DNA of 64,000 nucleotides from Chondrus crispus (GCF_000350225.1 NW_005178710.1:11763-75762), one strand, 5' to 3'. Counted from the stretch's first letter, positions 53,933-63,145 are shown. A program made the numbers and translations. Notes: generated from the letters alone by a model not told the origin.

Positions 53933-54080
53933 AAAACCTCCACTCCCTCAAACATCGGTCGGGACTACAACGGTATACACGTGTGCACGTGTACACATCT
54001 GAGAAGGCGTGACATGGTCCGAAAGGCGAATTATTGACCAAACGAACTATTCTACCGCGAATTATTGAGGAGCACCACTG
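53933..54080. mobile_element. Small pogo-like element, right part
   Basis: Continues from the AAAAC target to an end matching the inverted terminus at 33202, followed by TA (54081-54082). It contains a palindromic run near 53,973-53,996 (TATACACGTGTGCACGTGTACA). Confidence 0.7.
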
Positions 54081-54240
54081 TAAGGCGTCCGTGGCATGGG
54101 CTCCATGCCACTCTCTTTATCGGTCCCGCCATACTGTATGCGTTTATTGCTGTAACAGCGAAAACATGTGAGGCGCTTGCAAATATCCGGCTTGCACCGT
54201 CCCCATCAATATATTTTAGGCAGCACTGTCCACAGTGCAT
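54081..54240. repeat. Dispersed repeat R2, right part of the split copy
   Basis: Resumes the R2 match at the position following TA in the unsplit copy (AAGGCGTCC, then GGTCCCGCC, CATGTGAGGC and CAGCACT further on). It corresponds to 9683-9839. Confidence 0.7.
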
Positions 54241-54887
54241 GAGGGCCGTTCCTAACGAAGAGTTCACAGTGCCAGCACCCGGGCACCCGGACATTTGGCA
54301 TGAATGGATTGGTTGAACGGGAGTAAAAGAATTTCCAATAATTTTTTCAACCAATAGCGCAATTTGTCGCCCTGGTAATCTAGATTACAATACGTGATCG
54401 TGATTAGCCGACGGTTGTAATGCAGTATTTTACTGAAGTGGGGGTGGGCCCCTTGCAGGGTCGCGATTGAAGTAAATGCACAACCGAGAGATTTGTCTTG
54501 CTTCCGCAACTTCGACGCGTAGTGCTTCCTCGCGCTATCCGAAGTATCCAATCTTATAATCTACAGTATCCCTCGCTGTGGCTCGGACCACAGTTCCGAA
54601 GGCGCCCGGTCTTTGTGTTTCCAGCGACAATCTTGCACTCCCTTGGCTTTGTCACTATCAACCAAACGACATCGTCATGCAAGCACCCGCCTTTTTCCCA
54701 ACTTGTTTTCACACCCCGTTTCTACACTCAACGGATACAACTCAAATGCTCTTCTCTTCAACCACACCGCCGCGTTATACGGTACTGCCACTCACACCAC
54801 CCTGATGTCAACACTGACTTGCAAAGCATGTTCTACACCTCGCCCCTAGGAGCGAGTGTTCAAAATTTTACGCCCGGAAAGACACCC
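54241..54887. other. Spacer between the element nest and the host genes
   Basis: No supported gene. The plus-strand frames near 54,498-54,941 overlap each other and show no motif. The end of this stretch is probably the 3' UTR of the zinc-finger gene. Confidence 0.4.
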
Positions 54888-56070
54888 TCACACCAGTTCC
54901 CTCATCTCCTGCGGCTCGGATCCCCCCCTGAAGCCCGGTGAGCGCGTTTCATTGGATCCCGGCGTCGAAACCACCCCATCCGACTGCGCGAGGCACTCCA
55001 TCTCGGCGTCAGTCGCGTTCTCGGACCCTGCCGCCAGAAAGCTCATCCCGATCTCCAGCGCCTCGTCGGCCAGCCGCGCGTCCATCCGCCTCGCCACGTC
55101 GGCCTCATACACTTCCTCCCTCCCCAGCATGTCGCTCACCAAGTGCAGGAGCTTGTGCTCGCCCTCCGCCGCCGCCACACCCTCGTCCACGAGCTTGAAA
55201 GGAGAGCCCAGCGTGTCGAAAAAATCCAGCTCGGAGTTCATCTCGAGGGCGGCCGCAGGGGGCCCCGCGTCGCTGAGGAGAGACGCGATCGAGTCTTCGG
55301 GCGTTAGCGGCAGGAGGGGAACGAGTCCGCCTTCAGGGGCCGATGCACCGTGGTGCCGCTCGTCTTTACACTTGGAGATCACTTTATGCACGCCCTGCGC
55401 TGTTCCAAGCTTCGTTGACGGCGTGGTCGCGGGCTTGCGTCCCTTCTTACGCGGTGATTTCACCGCGGCCGGGAGAATGCGTGCGTGCCGTGCCGGCTTG
55501 TTCTTGGAAGCGTCAATGCCGGAGATAGGGAGCGTGGCCTTCCACGGCTGGCGCGTGGTTTGCGCCCGAACGCTCGTGATGTCGGCGTTGGTGCCGTTGT
55601 GATGAGCGCGCACGTGGTGTGCCATGGAGCTGCGCCACTTGAATTGTTTGGGGCACCGCTCGATGGGGCAATGGTACGGCGTTTCGCCAGTGTGCTTGCG
55701 CAGATGCACTTTGAGGTTGTAGAGCCTGTCAAAGGTCTTTCATGTTTGTTGTTGTTGTAGGATGGGGGAGAGGTGACCAGTGAAGTGTTAGAGGTGATTG
55801 AGATCGGCTGACTGGCGGGATTTTGAGGTGGTGGGGACTTACTTTGGAGCATGTTGGACAAACGTTGCCGCCGCCCATTGCTGTCTTGGTCACTTTGGAA
55901 AGGGGTCCAAAAATGCTGTTAAACGTGGCGAAGGTTTCTTCGGAAACGAAGGATGGGTCCATTTGATTTCCGTGTGTCACAATGCTATCCTCCGTTGGAC
56001 TTGCATTTTCGCTTAAGGAAGACATGAAACGTCGTTCCGAGTGGGCAATACTGGGGGGTTTCGTTTGCAT
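54888..56070 (-). CDS. C2H2 zinc-finger protein, two exons
   Basis: Exon 1 is 56070-55843 (76 codons from MQTKPPSIAHSE), the intron 55842-55737 (106 bp, GTAAGT to AAAG, phase 0) and exon 2 55736-54888, giving about 358 residues. The intron falls inside the first finger: CPTCSK in exon 1 continues as TFDRLYNLKVHLRKH in exon 2, a good C-x2-C-x12-H-x3-H finger. The second finger is CPIERCPKQFKWRSSMAHH with C-x4-C spacing. Then come a basic linker (KSPRKKGRKP) and an acidic C-terminal half (LLPLTPEDSIASLL, DTLGSPFKLVDEG, EMECLAQSDG) typical of activation regions. A nuclear transcription factor is the natural reading; its targets are unknown. Decayed copies of its exon 2 occur in the leaders of the Sel1 genes. 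Confidence 0.8.
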
Positions 56071-57137
56071 ACTCGTAGGAGTGGAAACGACGTGAGACGG
56101 TTCATGTCAAGGCTTTAAGCAACAACTAGTGAGCATGTATGCTCGTCAACATGCAGTTGAATGAGAGAGAAAAAACTCAGTGTAGCGTGCAGTACCCGTT
56201 GACTGTATGCTCGCTCTTGTTTGAAGAAAAAAAGGTGAGCACTTGCGCTGCGATAGGAGACACGACGACCTTGAACCGTCGTCACATGTTTGCAGCAGTT
56301 TAAAACCCCCTCGCTCTACCGACACAATGAATCTGCCCATCTCCGCCAGATATGCAGATGGAATACGTAGATTCACAAAAAAAGCGCAAGGTATTGCCTA
56401 TTCACGTCGTTACATAGAAGGTCCGGGATGCAGGGGAAATAATAGGAGGTCGTTACAGCTTGGCCGCTATCCGCGCCGTGAGAATTTTCCACTCAAAAAA
56501 CTCGTTGTCTGCTAGTGTTGGAGAGCCAAAAGGGTTATCCCTCACCTATCTCAGTGTCGGCAAGCGAGAAAAACGCTGTGACCTGTCCCTTTTACTGCAA
56601 GAGAAGCGACTGAAAGCAAATAAAAAAAACATTTGCAAAGCTACGTGAAGCTGCAAAAAAGTGACAGCTTCGATTCATTCCTGGGTTTTGGTCGGTGGAG
56701 TCCGGTTGTTCCAGTGAAGGTCTTTGAGCCGTAGAAAACGCCCTTCCGCAACTCATCTTTTCGAGTATGTCAATGTCTTGGAGAAGACGAAAGATATAAA
56801 CAAGCGCGCAAACTCTTCATGCCATCGGGAGGGTCAGGGTCAACTTTCAATATTACATGCATTTTTGAGGCAATAAAGATCGCAACCTTAGAAACTAGGA
56901 AACTAGGTTCTCACTGGAAAGATATCTGAAGAACAGTGCGGTGAAAACCACCCACATCTAGGCTGTCATTCTACACCGGCGTCGAGAAGCGATGGTCAAA
57001 TAACTGATGAAAGCGCCATTGCCGAGCGTTACCTCAACTCATCTCACTTCAAAATGCATAGCTCTAGCACAAAAATATACCAGCAACCCGACAGCGGTAT
57101 GGATCCTTTCAATCAGTGCAACGCGTCATAGAAGTGG
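56071..57137. other. Intergenic stretch
   Basis: AT-richer DNA between the zinc-finger gene start and the end of the next gene, both on the minus strand. It must hold the zinc-finger promoter. The short frames at 56243-56648 have no motif. Confidence 0.45.
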
Positions 57138-59108
57138 TTACTCCTCCGGATCCGGGCCATCTCCGGCAGCTGCAGCACTTGGCTGAGTGAACCCTTTCGC
57201 GATATCCTTCCAAAAACTAAGGTTGGAGTCGCGTTTCATTTTCTGCGCGCGGAGCTTCTCAACACTTGACGAGCCCTTGTCCGGAGATGTATCTGAACTG
57301 TACCCTCCTAGTTCGACGGCCGCAGAGCGCCACTGATCCGCGTTACTGGAGGACGACCTTCTTTCCGCACGCTCATTTGTCCCGGCTGAGTTGGGCGATG
57401 ACGGCCACCACAAGGAGCTGCCTGACTGAAAGCCTCGGCCATTGGAGCTTTCCCAGTTTTCCCACGCCGTACGCTCCGACATAGCCTTGCCATCCAGTCC
57501 GGCACCCCAGTCCGGTTTCGCGTCTGCCAAACCCGGGGGGCTTTGCGCCGGTTGATTCTGAGCGCTGGCCTTATCCGCCTCTTCAACGGCCGACTGCCAC
57601 GATTCATTGGCCCTTCTCCAGCTATTCCACACATTGCCTTCCTCGCTCTCCCCCTCGGCGGCGCCCTGCGCATCGTCTGCGGCCGCCGTTTCCGTCTCCC
57701 CCGTGAGCTGGCGCGCGCTAGGCCGCCACATATCCACCTCTGCCTTGGGATCGCGTGGCGGAGATGTTTCCGCGGCCTGCTGCCACCGTTGCTCGCCCTC
57801 TCTCCACTGCGACCACGACGAAGACTCGTCGAAGTCTTTCTCGCTCTGCGCCTCATCGCGCAGTCCCGTGTCTGTACTAGCGTCGGACACACCGTCGTCG
57901 GCGACGGCAGCGCCCGCCCCTAGCGTGACGTCGTCGTCATCGTCTGCCGTGATGTTGAGCTCTTTGGCGGCGGAGCGCCACCGCTCGGCGTCGGCCTTGG
58001 GGTCGCGGAGCGGGATGCCCTCCTTGCGCAGGGCCTCGACGTCGTCCTCGATGCCGGCGTATCCCGCTCCGTAAGTGGCGCCGGCCTTGAACTTGTTTGC
58101 GATAAACGCGGGGGCCTGTGCAGGCTTGGACGACGGCTTGGCGGCGTCGATGCGCTCGCCGGCCTCGTCGACGAACATGGCGCCCTCGCGGCGGGCCTGG
58201 TCGACCTCCTCCGGCGTGAGCTCTCGGCCGCTCTCGTCGGTGTAGGTGATGCCCTGCTGCGCGGCGGGCAGGCGGTCGAGGGCGGCGTCCTTGGCCTTCT
58301 GGGCGTCACGCAGCACCTCGCGGCGGGCTTCGGCGTCCGCTTTGCCGGCCTGGTCACGGCGCAGGTCTTCGAAGCGCATCCAGTCGACGTCCGGGTTCCA
58401 GCCCGAGCCGGGCTCCGCGTCCTGGCGCGGCGGGTTAGAATCCGAGCCCGAGCCTGTCGCGGGCTCTCCAACGTCCGAGGCGCGGCGGACGGGAGCGGGC
58501 ACGTCGGCCGGGTCGTCCGGCGGGCCGACGAGCTCTCGCGCGATGGCGCGGTACTGGTCGGTGTTCTCGTCCGGGTTAAAATTGTCGAGGTCCGAGCGCA
58601 GGCGATGCTGCAGGGAGGTCATCTCGCCGGTGACTCCCCTGGCCTGTCGCCAGATCTCCGTGGACGACGCGTTGGGATCGATGGGTTGGTATGCGTTGTC
58701 GGCACCCTGGGCGGCATCCGCAGCGTCGACGGGCGGTTGCGGAATGTCGCGCGCGGCCTGGCGCCAGAAGTCGGTCTCCTTCTGCGGGTCGCGCGGCGGG
58801 GCGGGGGGCTGGCGGCTCTCGTTGGCGACGGCGTGGTTCCAGGCAGCCCAGGCGGACTCGGCGTCGGCGGCGGGCAGCGGGGGCTGGTCGTCGGGCAGCT
58901 TCCACACGGGGGCGGGGCGCCGCGGGTCGGATTCGGAGTCGGAGGCGCCCAGCGAGCGGGCGAGATTCATCCAGGTTGGGTCGCCGATGGGGCGGTCGTC
59001 GTCTGGCGGGGCGCAGCACTGAGGGGGGCGGCGCCGGTGCGAGCAGAGACGGGCGTCGCGCGCGCGCGAGAGGGGGAGGGGGGCCGTCGGGAGGAAGAGG
59101 GGGAGCAT
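57138..59108 (-). CDS. Disordered protein with about ten W-R-x-A-A motifs, transit-like leader
   Basis: 656 residues from ATG 59108. An ATG 46 codons upstream would put a proline-rich run in front of a better leader. Residues 1-30 (MLPLFLPTAPLPLSRARDA...) are basic, without acids, and plastid-transit-like. The rest is acidic, rich in A, D, P, S and E, and predicted disordered. A short motif recurs at about 45 (WMNLARSL), 115 (WRQAARDI), 153 (WRQARGV), 186 (YRAIAREL), 377 (WRSAAKEL), 441 (WQQAAE), 461 (WRPSARQL), 504 (WQSAVEEA), 593 (WRSAAVEL) and 633 (WKDIAKGF). It is often preceded by a DPK-A-x-x-x segment or a W-x-x-W pair. Repeated tryptophan or arginine helices in a disordered plastid protein recall multivalent linkers such as algal Rubisco linkers, but that is a hypothesis. 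I do not recognise the family. Confidence 0.7.
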   Translation of the reverse strand: MLPLFLPTAPLPLSRARDARLCSHRRRPPQCCAPPDDDRPIGDPTWMNLARSLGASDSESDPRRPAPVWKLPDDQPPLPAADAESAWAAWNHAVANESRQPPAPPRDPQKETDFWRQAARDIPQPPVDAADAAQGADNAYQPIDPNASSTEIWRQARGVTGEMTSLQHRLRSDLDNFNPDENTDQYRAIARELVGPPDDPADVPAPVRRASDVGEPATGSGSDSNPPRQDAEPGSGWNPDVDWMRFEDLRRDQAGKADAEARREVLRDAQKAKDAALDRLPAAQQGITYTDESGRELTPEEVDQARREGAMFVDEAGERIDAAKPSSKPAQAPAFIANKFKAGATYGAGYAGIEDDVEALRKEGIPLRDPKADAERWRSAAKELNITADDDDDVTLGAGAAVADDGVSDASTDTGLRDEAQSEKDFDESSSWSQWREGEQRWQQAAETSPPRDPKAEVDMWRPSARQLTGETETAAADDAQGAAEGESEEGNVWNSWRRANESWQSAVEEADKASAQNQPAQSPPGLADAKPDWGAGLDGKAMSERTAWENWESSNGRGFQSGSSLWWPSSPNSAGTNERAERRSSSSNADQWRSAAVELGGYSSDTSPDKGSSSVEKLRAQKMKRDSNLSFWKDIAKGFTQPSAAAAGDGPDPEE

Positions 59109-59555
59109 GGTGCGGGGAGGTGAGATAGAGGAGGGGAGCGGGGAGGTGAGATGGAGAGCGGAGCGAGGGAAGGGCGCGGAGGGGGGATGGGAGGGGCAAG
59201 TGGGGATGGAGAGGAGGGGGAGATATTTTTGAGGGGGTTTGGCCATTCATTGGAGATTGGAGACCGAGCTCGCGACCGTCAACAGTGCGGGTTATGAGAA
59301 GAGAGACGGGTCTCGTCCCCGCCGTCGGTATTTTCCGCCGTTACCGTACTAGTGCATGAAGACGGTCTTATCAACGCCAGGCATCGGCTACCGTTGGTAA
59401 TCCGGCGAGTATATGACAAAGACGGACGATCGTCCACATTACGCCAAGCATCATCCAAAATCATTTACGCGCCCTTTTGCTGATACAAAAACCGCCCGGC
59501 CTCCCGCATCCATCCGCCCTGGCTCACCGCCCCGTCCACACCGCCACCCGCCACG
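59109..59555. promoter_or_regulatory. Divergent promoter region
   Basis: 447 bp between the starts of two genes transcribed away from each other. It has purine-rich runs next to the left gene (leader on the minus strand) and a more AT-rich centre at about 59,230-59,480. No specific binding sites are recognised; a shared bidirectional promoter is inferred from the layout. Confidence 0.45.
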
Positions 59556-60455
59556 ATGCCGCGCACCCCACCGCATTTCACGCTGCGCAGCAGCGTGCTC
59601 CCCGCGCTGCAGGCCGTGCTGACGGGCGGGTCGACCGGGCTCGCGGTGGTGCTGGTGGCGCTGTGGCGGCCGTCGCGGTCGCGCGCGCTGCCGTTCTACT
59701 CCGACGCGACGCACCACGACCCAGAGCGGATCGTGCTGTGCGTGGGGGAGAACCTTGCCTGCTTCTTCATGCCGCTGGTGGCGTGCGCCGAATACCTGCA
59801 CCAGATGCGTCTGGCGGGCGGTGCGCCGCGCTCGGCGCTGCAGACGCGGCTCGGCGGCGGCTCGGCGTGGCTGTCGACCGAGGCCGTGGTGCGGTGCAAC
59901 TTCGCCGTCACGGCCGCCACCACGCTCTTCTTCTTTGTCACCGCCAACGTGCCGTCCAAGTTTCCGTACACGCCGCCGCACCAGTTCGCCGCGTCCGCGC
60001 TCATCCTCATGTACGCCGTGCAGGCGACGTGCAAGGCCGTGCTGGGCGCGACCTTCTCCAATTACGAGGCCGGCGCGGGCGAGGCGGCGGGCGCGGGCGA
60101 TGAGGAGGCCGGGAAAGAGGCCGGGAAAGAGGCCGCGGAGAAAGGTGGCGGCAAGGCGGCGGCGGGGTGGGTGGGGAGACGGCGGGGCAGGGTGAGGGCG
60201 TTTTGGGGGCGGCATCATCTCAAGGTGCGGGTGATGCTGGCCGCGGTGCTGTGGCTGTCGCTGGTGGCAACGTGGGGGTGCTACATGGGGCGGGTGGTGA
60301 CGCGCGGTAGAAGCGGATGGGAGGGGTTTCGGCGCGGGCTGTCGGTCGGGATGGCGGTGATCGTGCACGCGGCGACGGGGAGCTGCGTGGCGTTGATGGC
60401 GGTGAGCGCGGTGGACCTGCGGGGCGAGCGGGTGGTGGTGGCGGGGGCGGCGTGA
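59556..60455 (+). CDS. Six-helix membrane protein, Frag1/DRAM/Sfk1-like
   Basis: 299 residues from ATG 59556. Hydrophobic segments lie at about 17-37, 60-82, 112-132, 142-162, 227-246 and 264-286, giving six helices. Just after helix 1 is LPFYSDATHHDPERIVLCVG, which fits the family signature of Frag1/DRAM/Sfk1 proteins (P-x-x-S-D followed by P-E ahead of helix 2). A charged loop rich in glutamate, lysine and alanine sits between helices 4 and 5. Members act in the ER, Golgi, lysosome or plasma membrane in lipid or GPI-anchor handling and autophagy; which applies here cannot be told. Intronless and GC-rich. It converges with the SNARE gene, only 7 bp between the stops. Confidence 0.6.
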   Translation: MPRTPPHFTLRSSVLPALQAVLTGGSTGLAVVLVALWRPSRSRALPFYSDATHHDPERIVLCVGENLACFFMPLVACAEYLHQMRLAGGAPRSALQTRLGGGSAWLSTEAVVRCNFAVTAATTLFFFVTANVPSKFPYTPPHQFAASALILMYAVQATCKAVLGATFSNYEAGAGEAAGAGDEEAGKEAGKEAAEKGGGKAAAGWVGRRRGRVRAFWGRHHLKVRVMLAAVLWLSLVATWGCYMGRVVTRGRSGWEGFRRGLSVGMAVIVHAATGSCVALMAVSAVDLRGERVVVAGAA

Positions 60456-60462
60456 GGGGCGG

Positions 60463-60831
60463 CTAGTGCCTGAGGAGGTAGTAGGCGAGGGCGAGGGCGG
60501 CGAAGAAGGCGGCGACGAGGAGGCACATGCGCGACGAGCTACGGTCGGCGACGAGCTGGTGCAGCAGGTGCGAGGTTTGGGCGAGCAGCGAGTTGGCCGA
60601 GTCGAAGCGCTTGTCCATGCGGTCGAGCAGGCGGTTGTGGTCGGCGACGTCGGCGTCGATGTGGATGGCGATGTCCTTCATGGAGCCGGCCGAGCCGCGC
60701 AGCGCCTCGATGGCGCGCTGGTTGTCCTGCTCGAGCGCGTCCGACTCGCCGGACGCGCCCGCGGAGGGGAGGTCGCCGCCCGCTGTGGCGCGCGCGCCGA
60801 AGAGGAGGCCGCGGTTGGTGCGGTTCTGCAT
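60463..60831 (-). CDS. BET1: Bet1-type Qc-SNARE
   Basis: 122 residues from ATG 60831. The N-terminus is short and polar; the SNARE helix spans about 35-98 (EQDNQRAIEALRGSAGSM, DIAIHIDADVADHN, LLDRMDKRFDSANSLL); and one C-terminal membrane helix (CLLVAAFFAALALAYYLL) with a two-residue tail makes it tail-anchored. The size, the EQ-N start of the coil and N-[RK]-LL-x-x-M-D-x-x-FDS match Bet1, which acts in ER-to-Golgi vesicle fusion. The ionic zero-layer position, glutamine in yeast, animal and plant Bet1 proteins (TQNKLL or EQNRLL), is histidine here (DHNRLL). The codon is CAC on the minus strand, so a single-base read error from CAG is possible. Intronless. Confidence 0.85.
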   Translation of the reverse strand: MQNRTNRGLLFGARATAGGDLPSAGASGESDALEQDNQRAIEALRGSAGSMKDIAIHIDADVADHNRLLDRMDKRFDSANSLLAQTSHLLHQLVADRSSSRMCLLVAAFFAALALAYYLLRH

Positions 60832-61224
60832 GGCGCGGGGCGGGTGGGGAGGACGGCTTTGGAGGGTTGCGGCGGGGGGAGACGGGGGGGGGATGAGACG
60901 GGGGGGGATGAGGCGGGGGGGATGGAACGGGTGTCATGCATGCACGGAGCGACGCCACCAAGTGCGCTTCCAGTTTGTGTATCTCGTGTCCACGTGGCAT
61001 AGTGGTCCACGCGTACAGAGACTACATGTGTCCACTATTTACACGTGTGTCGCACTAGGTGAAGGTGATTCGGCGCCGGGCGAAAGACTCGCTCGAGCTC
61101 AACGCGCTTTCCCTTCCGCACCTTCAACACTTCTCCATCCTCCAAAAGTGCTCTTCTCCCTCGTCCTCCCCCGTCCCCGATCCCCTCCCCCTTGGCCCTC
61201 CCATTGCCCCCACCCAGCAACAGA
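60832..61224. promoter_or_regulatory. Divergent intergenic region
   Basis: 393 bp between the SNARE start (minus) and the phosphatase start (plus). It contains runs of G and pyrimidine-rich DNA (61,110-61,200) just ahead of the phosphatase ATG. No defined site is recognised. Confidence 0.4.
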
Positions 61225-62235
61225 ATGGCCTTCCTCCCCCTCCCCCCGCTCCCCCGCCTCCTCCCGAAGTCCCGTCGCCCCCTCTACACCCTCTCCGGCC
61301 TGCCCAACCTGCGCGATCTCTCATCCGCCGCCCCGGCCCTGGTGCGCCCGCACCGCATCTACCGGGGCGCCACGCCGGCCGTGCTCCCGCCGGACGCATC
61401 GCCGGAATCGCTGCGCTTCCTCCGCTCGGCCCCGCTGCTGCTGGACCTGCGCTCGCCCGACGAGCGTCTGACCGACCCGCAGACGCACCTGCTCTCGGTG
61501 TGCGGCGCCGACTTCCGCGCGCGCGAGGCGCACGTCCCGCTGCTGCGCAAGCGCTCGGTCGTGTACGGGCTGGTGCGCGCGCTGCCGCCGGACCAGGCGC
61601 GCGCGCTGGCGCTCAAGGCGCTGCTGCGCCCGTCGGCGGCGCGCCTGAAGGGCGTGGAACGTGTCGACGAGGGCGGCNNNNNNNNNNNNNNNNNNNNNNN
61701 NNNNNNGGCGCCGCTGCCATGGGCAAGGCCGTGCGCCTCGTCGTGGACGTGGTCGCCCCGCAGGAGGGCGAGCGAAAGGGCCCCGTGTACTTCTACTGCT
61801 CCGCCGGAAAGGACCGCACCGGCTTGCTCGCCGCTCTCATCCTCTCCGTGCTCGGCGTCGGCCGCCGCGACATCTTGCGCGACTATGCTAAAAGCCGCGA
61901 GACATGGGAAAACGGGCCGTACGCCCTGCGCGAAGACTATTGCGGTATGTGTTTTGCAGAATTGTGCCTGGTGGGCCTCTCTCCTTCCCCCCTCTCAAAA
62001 ATTCATCGCCTGACTTGTGTCGCGACACCGCTTGTTTTGTTTCCTTCCTCGCGCAGCCCGCCTCGAGGACGCGGGCCTCACGCCGCTGAAATGGCTCGGC
62101 GCCCCTCCGGAAGTAATGGACGAGACGCTGCGCTTCATCGACCGGCGCTACGGCTCGGTCGAGGACTACCTCGTGCAGTGCGGCTTCGGCGAGGATAGCA
62201 TGAACCGCCTGCGAGCCGCCATGGCCGTGTCATAG
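61225..62235 (+). CDS. Tyrosine-phosphatase-like protein (Y_phosphatase3 type), two exons, with gap
   Basis: Exon 1 is 61225-61944, the intron 61945-62056 (112 bp, GTATGT to GCGCAG, phase 1) and exon 2 62057-62235. The start MAFLPLPPLPRLL gives the family's opening LPNLRDLS and later YRGATPA and LLLDLRSPDER, as in lipid/tyrosine phosphatases related to bacterial PtpB. The active-site loop is YCSAGKDRTG (C-x-x-G-K-D-R-T-G): the cysteine forms the phospho-intermediate and the arginine binds phosphate. Exon 2 has WLGAPPEVMDETL and YGSVEDYL, typical of the C-terminal helices. The assembly gap lies before the catalytic loop; reading frames on its two sides agree only if the true gap is a multiple of three, so 29 is not the real length. 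Substrate unknown. Confidence 0.8.
61678..61706. other. Assembly gap (29 Ns)
   Basis: Flanked by GGGCGGC and GGCGCCGCTGCC, so a GC-rich, possibly GGC-repeat, stretch was probably hard to sequence. Confidence 0.95.
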
Positions 62236-62799
62236 AGGAGGCGCCGCGCGTCGTTACATGTTGTTTTGGCGCGCAACACCGACGCCCCGCGCCGTGCTCG
62301 CCCGCGTGCACGTCGCCGCGGCAGTGCATGGGGCGGTGTTTTGTTCAGTTTTGTTCCAGAGTGCCTCGCGCTGTCCCGCAGACTGCGTGAGTGATTTAGA
62401 GGGGCCCGGGCGGTGGTCGCGCGCTTGTACACTCGTCAGCAGAAGGGGTTGACGAGTTGCTTGTGCATCATGACGAGATTCATCGGCTGCAATGTAAGGT
62501 GCGAACCAAATGGCGGAAATGGGCGCTGGCCGCCGTGCGAACGGTCTTGCCGCCTTCAGGCACAACGGTTCCGGCACCATCGTTGATCGTTGAGGGGTTT
62601 GTGTGGCTGCTCGTCTCGACGGAGATAGCTTTTGAGTCATATAGTACTGTAAAGATTCAGAGCATGAGGACCTTGTACAGTTGAACGTATTTGGGTATCA
62701 AAAGTTTCATTAAAAAATGCAATAATGTTTCTTTACTTACACCTCTGGTGTACGCTGTGGGTTAACTTAATGCATACCTTATCATAATACTGTAATAGT
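62236..62799. other. Spacer between host gene island and the right Sel1 locus
   Basis: GC-rich up to about 62,640, then AT-rich. The minus-strand frames at 62,135-62,640 overlap and show no motif. Confidence 0.4.
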
Positions 62800-63145
62800 A
62801 ACAAAAAACAACAAAAAACATGAAAGACCTTTGACAAGCTCTGCAACCTCAATACTTCATCTGCGCAAGCTCAGTGCTACCCCGAACACTTCAAGTGGCG
62901 CAGCTTCATGGCACACGACCTGCGCAATTATCACAACGGCACCAACGCCGGCATCACCACCGTTACCGCACAAGCCATGCCCCAGCCTTGGAAGTCCACG
63001 CTCCCTATGTCCGCCATCGACCCGTGTTCCCGCCTGTGCCATACCGCATGTACCTTGCACATGGGTAACCCATTGCACCCCGTTTAACCCTTCTTCTCCA
63101 TTTCCGCCTGTCCTCCCAACCACTCTCCCCTCCTTGCGCTCTAGC
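62800..63145 (+). other. Zinc-finger-derived leader of the right Sel1 gene
   Basis: From 62,801 the sequence matches the 3' end of the zinc-finger gene's intron and its splice acceptor (ACAAAAAACATGAAAG), then exon 2 (ACCTTTGACAAGCTCTGCAA, CATCTGCGCAAGC, CACTTCAAGTGGCGCAGC, CACAACGGCACCAACGCCGG). It continues through the proline-tryptophan part and a pyrimidine-rich run to the Sel1 ATG at 63146. Finger residues are missing, so it is not coding for a zinc finger. Of the four leaders it is the closest to the gene. Confidence 0.8.

Noticed and set aside
58246-59022. Long plus-strand frames opposite the tryptophan-motif gene (also 57607-58074 and 58605-59123)
   Set aside because: They are products of GC-rich composition, rich in serine, arginine and alanine, with no motif. 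The minus-strand frame has the repeated motif and the longer length.
62800-63145. A second, intact zinc-finger gene
   Set aside because: The finger cysteines and histidines are lost and the frame is broken; only the similarity to exon 2 remains.
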